A stretch of 9,758 nucleotides of DNA from Rubrivirga sp. (lineage in GTDB: Bacteria > Bacteroidota > Rhodothermia > Rhodothermales > Rubricoccaceae), in assembly GCA_012269805.1 (NCBI GenBank), contig JAAXJP010000673.1, positions 1 through 9,758 on the forward strand. The letters run 5' to 3'. The first letter of the stretch is position 1. Each line of letters begins with the position of its first letter. A program made the position numbers and the translations under genes. Below are positions 1 to 5,867 of this stretch, one piece after another. Below the pieces are notes generated by a model. That model was not told where the DNA came from. It made no database searches and saw nothing but the letters and a program-made list of their open reading frames with translations.

Positions 1-25
1 CGGGGGGGGTGGTCGGGGAGGACAT
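1..25 (-). CDS. probable 5' end of a gene leaving the window
   Basis: An ATG at 25..23 on the minus strand opens a reading frame (M-S-S-P-T-T-P-P) that runs off the left edge after eight codons. Two signals support it as a start. An AGGAG-like stretch (minus strand AAGGAGCC) lies directly before the ATG, which is rare in this window. A consensus TAAGTTTG box sits 22 nt upstream, the same spacing seen before other starts here. It follows the ClpP-like gene in the same orientation after a 90-bp gap but appears to have its own promoter. Too little is present to name a product. Confidence 0.35.
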
Positions 26-34
26 GGCTCCTTA

Positions 35-68
35 TCTGGACTGGATCCAAACTTAGATCGAGTCCAGA
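35..68. repeat. 34-bp imperfect palindrome around a promoter box (candidate operator)
   Basis: Arms TCTGGACT (35-42) and AGTCCAGA (61-68) are perfect reverse complements. After one G/G mismatch, inner arms GATC (44-47) and GATC (56-59) also pair, leaving an 8-nt centre. The centre (48-55) is itself a consensus -7 box on the minus strand. It lies between the ClpP-like stop and the left-edge gene start. A dimeric regulator binding over the promoter fits best. A terminator for the ClpP-like gene is possible, but no T tract follows the hairpin in that direction. Confidence 0.6.
48..55 (-). promoter_or_regulatory. -7 box TAAGTTTG of the left-edge gene
   Basis: The minus strand reads TAAGTTTG, an exact match to the Bacteroidota -7 consensus TAnnTTTG, 22 nt before the ATG at 25. 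No TTG-type -33 element is obvious upstream. The outer palindrome arm occupies the region just upstream, which would suit activator dependence or repression. Confidence 0.5.
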
Positions 69-115
69 CAGCGTGCCGGCGGACGCCTGGGCCTCACGCG
101 TTCTCCGAATTCCCC

Positions 116-703
116 CTACCCCACCTCGGCGGCCGACTCAATGATCCGCCCGACGAGGCCGTACTCGAGGGCGGCCTCGGCGTCGAGCCAGAAGTTCCTC
201 CGCACGTCCTCACGGACCCGTTCGACCGGCTGCCCGGTCCCGCGCGCCCAGAGCCGGACGAGCCGGTCGCGCATCTGGAGGATTTGCTCGGCCTCGATCT
301 CGATGTCGCTCCCGACGCCGCGCATCCCGCCCGACGGCTCGTGGAGGAGGAACCGGGTGTTCGGCAAGCAGAACCGGTCCTCGCGCGGGACGGCCACGTA
401 GATCAGCGCGCCTGCGCTCGCCACCCACCCGGTCCCGAGCATCCGCACGCGCGGCGTCACGAATCGGACGAAGTCGTGGATCGTGTCGCCCGACTCGACG
501 TGCCCGCCGGGCGAGTTCACGACGACCGTGATGTCGTCGTCGGAGGCCGCCGCGAGCGCCGTGAGCCGGGCGATGACGGAGCCGGCGAGGTCCTGGTCGA
601 TCCCGCCGCTGATGACGACGGTCCGCGCGTCGAACAGGCCGTCGTCGACGCGGCGAGAGACGGGGGTGGGGAGGACGAGAGGCTCGCCGCGGTCGTCGGG
701 CAT
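116..703 (-). CDS. clpP: ClpP-family serine protease (paralogue with Ser-His-Asn site)
   Basis: A 195-aa protein of ClpP length, expected to form a cytoplasmic barrel peptidase working with an AAA+ unfoldase (none is encoded here). The oxyanion-strand motif NSPGG is at 63-67. The nucleophile is Ser97 in GWVASAGA, and the His is H121 in LLHEPSGG. From TGQ (156-158) onward the protein aligns without gaps to E. coli ClpP. In that alignment the catalytic Asp171 corresponds to Asn170 (RRNFWLDAEAALEYGL). Listeria ClpP1 is a known ClpP with Asn at this position. The N-terminus is shorter than in classical ClpP, and the usual GER-DIYSRLL segment is not recognisable. The start chosen is the ATG at 703, since the conserved ISGGID strand begins at residue 31. 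No Shine-Dalgarno is visible. It lies 27 bp after the AraC-type gene and is probably cotranscribed with it. ClpP family membership is firm; the symbol refers to the family, not to the main housekeeping copy. Confidence 0.9.
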   Translation of the reverse strand: MPDDRGEPLVLPTPVSRRVDDGLFDARTVVISGGIDQDLAGSVIARLTALAAASDDDITVVVNSPGGHVESGDTIHDFVRFVTPRVRMLGTGWVASAGALIYVAVPREDRFCLPNTRFLLHEPSGGMRGVGSDIEIEAEQILQMRDRLVRLWARGTGQPVERVREDVRRNFWLDAEAALEYGLVGRIIESAAEVG

Positions 704-730
704 GGGATCCGGGGAGGGCGTGCCCCAGGA

Positions 731-1216
731 TCAGGCCGTGAGGGCCTCGGCGTCTTGAACGTCCTTGCGGTTCTGCCCGGCCGACCTGCGGCGGATCTCG
801 CCGGGCGTCCGCCCGAATCGCTCGCGGAGGTCGCGCGTGAGGTGGGGCTGGTCGGCGTAGCCCGTCTCGTGGGCGACCTCGGCGGGTGGGGCGCCGCTTT
901 CGAGGAGCCTCCGCGCCCGCTCGGCCCGCTTGGACCGGACATACGCCCACGGCGGCACCCCGACCTCGTCGCGGAACCGCCGTGCAAAGTGGTACCGGCT
1001 CAGGCCGGCCACGTCCGCCAGCTCGTCGAGCGTCCGCACCCTGCCGACGCGCGTGTCGACGTAGTCCCGCGCGCGCTGGATCGGCGGCGAGACGTCGGCC
1101 CGCCACTCGGCGGCGGCCCACCGCGCGGCCCGGCGGCGGCGGTGGGACCGGGGGCGCCACGGCAGCGGAGCGCGAGCCGGCGGGCGCGTCGAACAGAGGG
1201 GGAGAAGGCGGAGCAT
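731..1216 (-). CDS. AraC-type helix-turn-helix regulator, DNA-binding domain only
   Basis: With the ATG at 1216 the protein has 161 aa. Residues about 43-145 form a complete AraC/XylS DNA-binding domain. The first HTH is around LDELADVAGLSRYHFARRF (68-81), and the second around PAEVAHETGYADQPHLTRDL (111-130), followed by the family signature GRTPGEIRR. The usual N-terminal cupin or other sensor domain is absent. Residues 1-40 are Arg/Pro-rich and look unstructured, so translation may start at a non-ATG codon further in. The frame stays open upstream to 1417, but a longer start would run into the divergent membrane gene. The gene sits 27 bp before the ClpP-like gene, which suggests an operon, and is divergent from the membrane gene, whose promoter it could control. 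Target and ligand are unknown. Confidence 0.85.
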   Translation of the reverse strand: MLRLLPLCSTRPPARAPLPWRPRSHRRRRAARWAAAEWRADVSPPIQRARDYVDTRVGRVRTLDELADVAGLSRYHFARRFRDEVGVPPWAYVRSKRAERARRLLESGAPPAEVAHETGYADQPHLTRDLRERFGRTPGEIRRRSAGQNRKDVQDAEALTA

Positions 1217-1236
1217 CGGGGCAGCGGTGGGTCCGC

Positions 1237-1244
1237 GGGGCCTA
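1237..1244 (-). promoter_or_regulatory. weak -7-like box of the AraC-type gene
   Basis: The minus strand reads TAGGCCCC 20 nt before the ATG at 1216. Only the TA and the spacing agree with the TAnnTTTG pattern, so it is listed mainly because the position matches better boxes elsewhere in the window. Confidence 0.2.
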
Positions 1245-1293
1245 CGCCGGACGCCGCGCTCCGCTCCCGCCTCAGGGCCAAGGCGGCCGGGGC

Positions 1294-1301
1294 TAGGTTC
1301 C
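1294..1301 (+). promoter_or_regulatory. -7-like box TAGGTTCC directly before the membrane gene
   Basis: TAGGTTCC resembles TAnnTTTG and shares TAGGTT with the box before the M28 peptidase. It ends only 3 nt before the GTG start at 1305, so transcription from it would begin at or within the start codon, giving a leaderless message. Confidence 0.3.
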
Positions 1302-1304
1302 GCC

Positions 1305-2027
1305 GTGCTCGCGATTCTCCTCGCCGCCGGCCTCGCCCTCGTCCACATCGTCGCGGGGGCGCTCCGGTTCCTCGACGTCGTCCCACGGAGCCGCTGGCTG
1401 TCGCTGGCGGGCGGCATCTCCGTCGCCTACGTGTTCACCCACCTGCTGCCGCAGGTCGCCGGCGGCCAAGAGGCGCTCCACGAGGCCGGGCTCTCCGAGG
1501 TCGTCGTCGGCGAGGGCCACGTGTGGCTGCTGGCGCTCCTCGGGCTGGTCGTGTTCTACGGCCTGGAGCGGGCGGCGGCGGCGTCCCGCGATGAGGGCGA
1601 CGAGGCCGCGGCCGACCGGACCGAGCCGGGCGTGTTCTGGCTCCACATGGTCAGCTACGGGCTCTACAACGTCCTCGTGGGCTACCTGCTGGGCGAGGGG
1701 GAAGGCGGGACCGAGACCGGCCTCGTCCTGTTCTGGATCGCCATGGCCCTCCACTTTTTCGTCAACGACTACGGGCTCCGCCAGCACCACAAAGGGCGCT
1801 ACGACCGGACCGGGCGGTGGGTCCTGGCCGGGGCGGTCGTCGCCGGCGCCGGGGTCGGGTCCGTCGGGCGGGTCCACCCGGCGCTGATCGCGGGGCTCGT
1901 GGCGTTCCTGGCCGGCGGGATCGTCCTCAACGTGCTGAAGGAGGAGCTGCCGGAAGAGCGGGCGAGCCGGTTCTGGCCCTTCGCGCTCGGCGCCGTCGGG
2001 TACGCGGCGCTGCTAGCGGCCGTCTAG
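1305..2027 (+). CDS. multi-pass membrane protein, possibly ZIP-like
   Basis: A 240-aa protein starting at GTG 1305. The frame is open back to 1227, but that extension is a basic, Pro/Gly-rich stretch before the first hydrophobic helix, so the GTG is preferred. Hydrophobic segments lie at about 2-20, 32-51, 73-88, 107-128, 138-156, 171-189, 192-210 and 224-240, giving roughly eight helices. Polar or potentially metal-binding residues lie in or beside helices: H46 in FTHLLP, H114, H150 with N154-D155 in ALHFFVND, H161-H162, and E214-E215 in KEELPEER. Eight helices with His/Asp/Glu in the membrane recall ZIP divalent-metal transporters, but the classic HNxPEG motif is not seen, so the function is unproven. 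It is divergent from the AraC-type regulator and ends at the hairpin shared with the kinase gene. Confidence 0.75.
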   Translation: MLAILLAAGLALVHIVAGALRFLDVVPRSRWLSLAGGISVAYVFTHLLPQVAGGQEALHEAGLSEVVVGEGHVWLLALLGLVVFYGLERAAAASRDEGDEAAADRTEPGVFWLHMVSYGLYNVLVGYLLGEGEGGTETGLVLFWIAMALHFFVNDYGLRQHHKGRYDRTGRWVLAGAVVAGAGVGSVGRVHPALIAGLVAFLAGGIVLNVLKEELPEERASRFWPFALGAVGYAALLAAV

Positions 2028-2052
2028 GCCCGCTCTAGCCCCGAGGCGGGCC
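2027..2052. terminator. bidirectional hairpin between the membrane gene and the kinase
   Basis: GGCCCGC (2027-2033) pairs perfectly with GCGGGCC (2046-2052) around a 12-nt loop. It starts on the last base of the membrane-gene TAG and ends 14 bp before the end of the convergent kinase gene. There is no T tract on either side, so intrinsic termination is uncertain, but position and symmetry suit a shared transcript end. Confidence 0.5.
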
Positions 2053-2065
2053 CGGGCGGCTCCGG

Positions 2066-5017
2066 TCAAGCCATCGACTCGGTCACGGGGATCGCCGAGA
2101 GCGCGGCGTAGACGGGCGGCTCCGACGACGGGAGCGCGGCGTCGAGCGCCTCCAGCGTCCCTTGGGCGTGGGCGTACAGCGGGAGGAACGACTGGACCGC
2201 CTCGACCAGCGAGCCCGCGTCGGCGGCGTCCTGGGCGGTCGCGCAGAGCGCGTAGAGCTCGGTGGCGTCGAGCAGGCCCGCGACGGACTTGAGCGTGTGG
2301 ACGTGGCGGCCGGCCGTGCGGAGGTCCTCGCCCCGGAGGGCGGCCTTGGCGGCCTGGAGGCCCGCATGGATTTCGCCCCGGGCGTCAGCGAGGAGGCTCA
2401 GGAACAGGTCGTGGTCCCCGGACGACATCTCCGCGAGGGTCGGGAACGCCGTCGGTTCGGCCTCGGGGGCGGGCGCCTCGGGGGCCGTGGCGCTGCCGTG
2501 GACGGCGCGCTCGATGTCGGCGAGGACGCGGATCAGCGCCTCGCGGTCGAGCGGCTTGCCGAGGAACCCATCGAACCCGGCGGCGAAGCAGGCCTCGCGC
2601 TTGGCCGCCGTCACGTCGGCCGTCATGGCGATGACGCGCGGCTGGGGCACGTCGGCGGCGCGGACGAGGCGGCCGGCCTCGATCCCGTCCATCCGGGGCA
2701 TCCGGAGGTCGAGGAAGACAACGTCGTAGGGGCGGCCGGCGGCGGCGGCCCGGCGGAGCGCCGGGAGCACCTCGTCGCCGTCGGCCACGACGTCGTTGCG
2801 GTAGCCGGCGCGCCGGAGCGTCAGCGAGAGGACCCGCTGGTTGACGGTGTTGTCCTCGGCCAGGAGGACGCGGAGGGGAGAGGGCAGGTCGTCGTCGTGC
2901 ATAGGCGGGGGCGTGACGGTCGCGAGTGGGACGGGAGGCGCGGCGGGCTCTTCGGCGGGCTCTTCGGCCGGCCCCACGGCGTCGACGATGGCGCGGCAAA
3001 GCTGGCCCGGCTTGATCGGCTTGGCGAGGCTGGCGGCGAGGACCCCTGGGGGCACGTCCGGCGCCTGGTGCATCGACGAGAGGATGACGAGCGGGAGCTC
3101 GGGCCGGCGGGCATGAAGCGCCCGGGCGAGCTCCGCCCCGTCGATGTCCGGCATCTGGTAGTCGAGGACGGCGGCCGCGAACGCGGCCCCGCCGTCGACG
3201 ACCGCCAGGGCCTCCGTGGCCGACGACGCGACGGTCGGGACGAGCCCCCACTTCTCGGCCTGGACCTGGAGGATCCGCCGGTTCGTCTCGTTGTCGTCGA
3301 CGACGAGGAGGCCCCGGCCCTCCAGCGCGGCGATCCCGTCGCAGGTCTTGGCGGGGACGGCGCCGGGGACGGCCTCGGCCGGGACGGCCACGTGGAAGGT
3401 GGTCCCGCGCCCCGGCACGCTCTCGGCCCAGATTCGGCCGCCCATCGCGTCGACGAGGCTGCGCGAGATCGTGAGGCCGAGGCCCGTCCCGCCGTACTTC
3501 CGCGTCGTCGAGGTGTCGGCCTGCGTGAACGGGTCGAAGAGGGCCTCGAGGCGGTCGGGGGCGATCCCGATGCCCGTGTCGCGGACGCTCAGGTGGAGCC
3601 CGGCCTCACAGCCGTCGAGGCGGGCGACGTGGTCCGGGACGGCGTCGGGGTCGCAGGGGCCGACCTCGAGCACGACCTCGCCCGCCTCGGTGAACTTGAC
3701 GGCGTTGGCGAGGAGGTTGACGAGGACCTGCCGGAGCCGCGTCGCGTCGCCGACCACGCGGGCGGCCACGCCGTCGTGGATCTCGTAGGCCAAGTTGAGC
3801 CCCTTCTCCGAGGCCCGGTACGCGACGAGGTCGAGCGCGTCCTCGGCGCACGTCCGGACATCGAAGGGCTGGGCCTCGAGCTCGAGCATCCCGGCCTCGA
3901 TCTTCGAGAAGTCGAGGACGTCGTTGATCACGGCGAGGAGCGCCTCGCCCGACGACCGGATCGTCGAGGCGAACTCGCGCTGCTCGTCCGAGAGGTCGGT
4001 GTCGAGCAGGTGGCCCGTCATCCCGATCACGCCGTTGAGCGGCGTCCGGATCTCGTGGCTCATGTTGGCGAGGAACTCGCTCTTGGCCTGGTTGGCGTCC
4101 TCGGCGGCCTCCTTCGCGGCCACGAGGGCCTCGTGCGTCTGGTGGACCTCGGTGACGTCCTGGGCCACGATGACGAGGCCGCCGCGCCCGTCGTCGTCGG
4201 CGGGCAGCTTCGCGGCCGAGAGGCGGACCGGCACGCGGTCGCCGCTGGGTCGCAGAAAGGTGGATTCGAGCCCGGTCACGGCCTCGCTGCCCGAGAGCGC
4301 CATCCCGAACGCCATGACTTCCTCCGGCTGCGACGCGAAAAAGTCCAGGGCCGGCTGCCCGATGATCTCGTCGACGTCGCGTTCGAAGACCTCCGCCGCG
4401 GCCCGGTTGACCCGGAGGACGGTGCCCTCGCCGTCGATGACGCCGAGCGGGTCGGGGATCGACTCGATCACGGCGTCGAGGTGGGCCTGCGAGACCATGC
4501 TCATGGCCAGCGCCGCGGCCGTCTCGTCGAGCGTCCGCGCGACCTCCCCGACCTCGTCGGCGGAGGTGTCGTCGATCCGGGCCGAGAGGTCCCCCGCGCC
4601 GATCGCCCGCGCGCCCTCCGCGATCCGCCGGAGCCGCCGGCCGAGCGTCTGCGAGATGAGGACGCCGAGGCCGAGCGCGAGCAGGAACGGGACGACGAGG
4701 AGCGCGAGCCCGTAGCGCCGGGCCGGGGCGAGCGCCGCTCGGGCCGCCGCGAGGTCGGCGGCCGCCGCCGGGGCCGGCGTGGACGCGAGGATGGCGCGGG
4801 CCGCCGCGGCCGTCTCCGACGTGTCGGCCCGGAGCACCGTGAGGGCCTCGCGGACGACGGCGCGCGTGGGCTCCGTGCTGCTCTCGACCCGTTGGACCGT
4901 CGCCCGCGCGCTCTCCTCCGCCGCCGCGTCGACGGAGCGGACAATGGCGAGGCCGAGCGCCGAGCAGATAAGGGCGGCGACGCTGAACGCCAGGATGAGT
5001 TTGGGGAACAGTTTCAT
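2066..5017 (-). CDS. membrane hybrid histidine kinase with two receivers and an HPt domain
   Basis: A 983-aa inner-membrane sensor kinase for a multistep phosphorelay. TM1 is at about 7-26 and TM2 at 103-124, enclosing a small Ala-rich extracytoplasmic segment of about 75 aa. HAMP spans about 120-172 and PAS about 178-290. HisKA carries the phospho-His H321 in MSHEIRTPLNG. HATPase has the N-box NLLANAVKF (434-442), DTGIGI (480-485) and GGTGLGL (509-515). REC1 has D574-D575, phospho-acceptor D619 and K666. REC2 has E721-D722, D770, T799 and K821. The C-terminal HPt has H907 in HTLKSVAG. All key residues are intact, and the layout resembles BarA/LuxQ-type kinases. No DNA-binding output is attached, so phosphate must leave through HPt to a separate regulator, which is not in this window. 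The ATG at 5017 is chosen because TM1 follows at once. The ligand is unknown. Confidence 0.93.
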   Translation of the reverse strand: MKLFPKLILAFSVAALICSALGLAIVRSVDAAAEESARATVQRVESSTEPTRAVVREALTVLRADTSETAAAARAILASTPAPAAAADLAAARAALAPARRYGLALLVVPFLLALGLGVLISQTLGRRLRRIAEGARAIGAGDLSARIDDTSADEVGEVARTLDETAAALAMSMVSQAHLDAVIESIPDPLGVIDGEGTVLRVNRAAAEVFERDVDEIIGQPALDFFASQPEEVMAFGMALSGSEAVTGLESTFLRPSGDRVPVRLSAAKLPADDDGRGGLVIVAQDVTEVHQTHEALVAAKEAAEDANQAKSEFLANMSHEIRTPLNGVIGMTGHLLDTDLSDEQREFASTIRSSGEALLAVINDVLDFSKIEAGMLELEAQPFDVRTCAEDALDLVAYRASEKGLNLAYEIHDGVAARVVGDATRLRQVLVNLLANAVKFTEAGEVVLEVGPCDPDAVPDHVARLDGCEAGLHLSVRDTGIGIAPDRLEALFDPFTQADTSTTRKYGGTGLGLTISRSLVDAMGGRIWAESVPGRGTTFHVAVPAEAVPGAVPAKTCDGIAALEGRGLLVVDDNETNRRILQVQAEKWGLVPTVASSATEALAVVDGGAAFAAAVLDYQMPDIDGAELARALHARRPELPLVILSSMHQAPDVPPGVLAASLAKPIKPGQLCRAIVDAVGPAEEPAEEPAAPPVPLATVTPPPMHDDDLPSPLRVLLAEDNTVNQRVLSLTLRRAGYRNDVVADGDEVLPALRRAAAAGRPYDVVFLDLRMPRMDGIEAGRLVRAADVPQPRVIAMTADVTAAKREACFAAGFDGFLGKPLDREALIRVLADIERAVHGSATAPEAPAPEAEPTAFPTLAEMSSGDHDLFLSLLADARGEIHAGLQAAKAALRGEDLRTAGRHVHTLKSVAGLLDATELYALCATAQDAADAGSLVEAVQSFLPLYAHAQGTLEALDAALPSSEPPVYAALSAIPVTESMA
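2942..2965. repeat. two tandem 12-bp units in the receiver linker
   Basis: GGCGGGCTCTTC occurs twice back to back (2942-2953 and 2954-2965) inside the kinase gene. It encodes a doubled Glu-Glu-Pro-Ala in the acidic, Pro-rich linker between the two receiver domains (about residues 683-712). This is a probable slippage site; a copy-number change would only alter linker length in frame. Confidence 0.6.
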
Positions 5018-5036
5018 CGGTTCGAGGGGGCGTACC

Positions 5037-5052
5037 GTAACGCGACCGTTAC
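5037..5052. promoter_or_regulatory. inverted repeat GTAACG-CGAC-CGTTAC before the kinase gene
   Basis: GTAACG (5037-5042) and CGTTAC (5047-5052) are perfect reverse complements with a 4-nt centre, 19-35 nt upstream of the kinase ATG. On the minus strand the region also gives TAACGGTC and TACGGTAC, possible -7 boxes, so the repeat covers where the promoter is expected. It is AT-richer than its surroundings. A regulator operator is a reasonable reading, but no protein is identified. Confidence 0.4.
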
Positions 5053-5059
5053 CAGGCGA

Positions 5060-5082
5060 CCCGTCCCGCCCACGGGGACGGG
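5060..5082. repeat. 8-bp perfect inverted repeat upstream of the kinase gene
   Basis: CCCGTCCC (5060-5067) pairs with GGGACGGG (5075-5082) around a 7-nt loop. It lies in the 220-bp gap between the DUF1572 stop and the kinase start (5018-5237), just upstream of the GTAACG inverted repeat. The gap has no credible gene. The repeat could be a second operator, or a hairpin ending read-through from DUF1572, but neither is shown. Confidence 0.4.
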
Positions 5083-5200
5083 AGGAACGACGGCCTGGGA
5101 AGGCACCCCCGACAGAGGGCCAGGAACGTGCCGTCCGTGCTCGGCCTCCGCCCGCGATGCGCCGAGGCCGGCGACATCGGTCCCGCCCGCCTCGACGCGC

Positions 5201-5225
5201 CGTCGGGCCGACTGGGCTCCCGACG
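5201..5225 (-). terminator. candidate hairpin after the DUF1572 gene
   Basis: CGTCGGG (5201-5207) pairs with CCCGACG (5219-5225) around an 11-nt loop, and the stem can be extended through GC pairs if one bulged base is allowed. It begins 12 nt past the DUF1572 stop in the direction of transcription. No T tract follows, so this is a tentative terminator. Confidence 0.35.
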
Positions 5226-5237
5226 CGCTCCCCCTCC

Positions 5238-5777
5238 CTACGGCGAGACCGGGCCGTGGGGGGTGGCCGTCCACAGCAGCCGCGCGCGGCCGGCCGGGTC
5301 GTCCTCGTAAAACCGGACCGCGCCGCCGCGGGCCTTGGCGATCCAGATGATCTGGCCGGCGTGCATGGCGAAGTGCTCGACGGCGTGGTACACCGCCCGG
5401 AGGCCGGTCGGCTCGCGGCCCTGGATGGCGTAGGTGCGGAGGAGCGCGGCCTCGTCGAGCCCGTCGATCACGGCGCACGTCTCGTCGACGGCCGCACGGA
5501 GGTCCGAGAGCACGTCGTCGGCGGGTCGCCCGCCGGCCGTGGCGAACTCGGCCGGGCGGTCGCGGACGTCCGGCGCCCCGCCCACCCCAGCCACGATCCA
5601 CTGGCGGAGGTTGCCGGCGAGGTGGACGCAGAGCGTGCCCGCGCTGTTGGTCCGCTCGTTCGGCCGCCACCACAGGCCGTCCTCGCCGAGGGCTTCCACA
5701 GCCGCCTCGATCTTGGGGAGCCACTCCCCACGGAGCAGGGTCAGGGACTGGTCGAGAAAGGCGCGGTCGAGCGTCAT
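5238..5777 (-). CDS. DinB-superfamily DUF1572 protein
   Basis: A 179-aa predicted cytoplasmic four-helix-bundle protein. The DUF1572 hallmarks are clear: WWRPNERTNSAGTL (36-49), then VHLAGNLRQWIVAGVGG (51-67) and VYHAVEHFAMHAGQI (129-143). The DinB-type metal triad would be H52, H135 and H139 (an HxxxH pair near the C-terminus plus an upstream His). In the wider superfamily this site supports thiol-dependent transferase or hydrolase reactions, often with bacillithiol or mycothiol, but the reaction here is unknown. The frame stays open far upstream (to 7124), but that part is antisense to the M28 gene. The ATG at 5777 gives the normal family N-terminus. It is divergent from the M28 gene by 90 bp and followed by a candidate hairpin. 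Confidence 0.88.
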   Translation of the reverse strand: MTLDRAFLDQSLTLLRGEWLPKIEAAVEALGEDGLWWRPNERTNSAGTLCVHLAGNLRQWIVAGVGGAPDVRDRPAEFATAGGRPADDVLSDLRAAVDETCAVIDGLDEAALLRTYAIQGREPTGLRAVYHAVEHFAMHAGQIIWIAKARGGAVRFYEDDPAGRARLLWTATPHGPVSP

Positions 5778-5797
5778 GGGAGTGGAGGAGGAGACGG

Positions 5798-5805
5798 CAC
5801 TCCTA
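5798..5805 (-). promoter_or_regulatory. weak -7-like box of the DUF1572 gene
   Basis: The minus strand reads TAGGAGTG 20 nt before the ATG at 5777. TA and the final TG fit TAnnTTTG, and the spacing matches the stronger boxes in this window. Confidence 0.25.
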
Positions 5806-5818
5806 CGTCCGGCGGGTC

Positions 5819-5835
5819 CCCGGGTCTCGCCCGGG
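5819..5835. repeat. CCCGGG inverted repeat next to the M28 promoter
   Basis: Two CCCGGG blocks (5819-5824 and 5830-5835) flank five bases. Each block is itself palindromic, so the pair forms a direct repeat as well as a hairpin. It abuts the TAGGTTGA box and could be an operator in the DUF1572/M28 divergent region, though such GC palindromes arise easily by chance here. Confidence 0.3.
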
Positions 5836-5837
5836 CG

Positions 5838-5845
5838 TAGGTTGA
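5838..5845 (+). promoter_or_regulatory. -7-like box TAGGTTGA of the M28 peptidase
   Basis: TAGGTTGA matches TAnnTT of the Bacteroidota -7 consensus and lies 22 nt before the ATG at 5868. No clear -33 TTG is seen, and no Shine-Dalgarno precedes the start. Confidence 0.4.
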
Positions 5846-5867
5846 GTGGACCGGCTCCTTTCGACCC

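Noticed and set aside
210..1160. Minus-strand open frame overlapping both ClpP-like and AraC-type genes
   Set aside because: Pro/Arg-rich shadow frame with no recognisable domain; it would overlap both real genes almost completely.
284..1594. Plus-strand open frame of 436 codons across the ClpP-like and AraC-type genes
   Set aside because: It is antisense to two genes with complete conserved motifs, has low-complexity Arg-rich composition, and overlaps the start of the membrane gene in another frame.
5018..5237. Small coding frames in the gap before the kinase
   Set aside because: Frames of up to about 60 codons exist, but their composition is Arg/Pro/Gly-rich, with no motif and no convincing start signal.
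2162..5350. Plus-strand open frame of about 1062 codons antisense to the kinase
   Set aside because: It mirrors the kinase gene in the complementary frame, is rich in Arg/Gly/Asp/Glu typical of GC-rich antisense translation, and shows no domain. The kinase frame has complete motifs from end to end.
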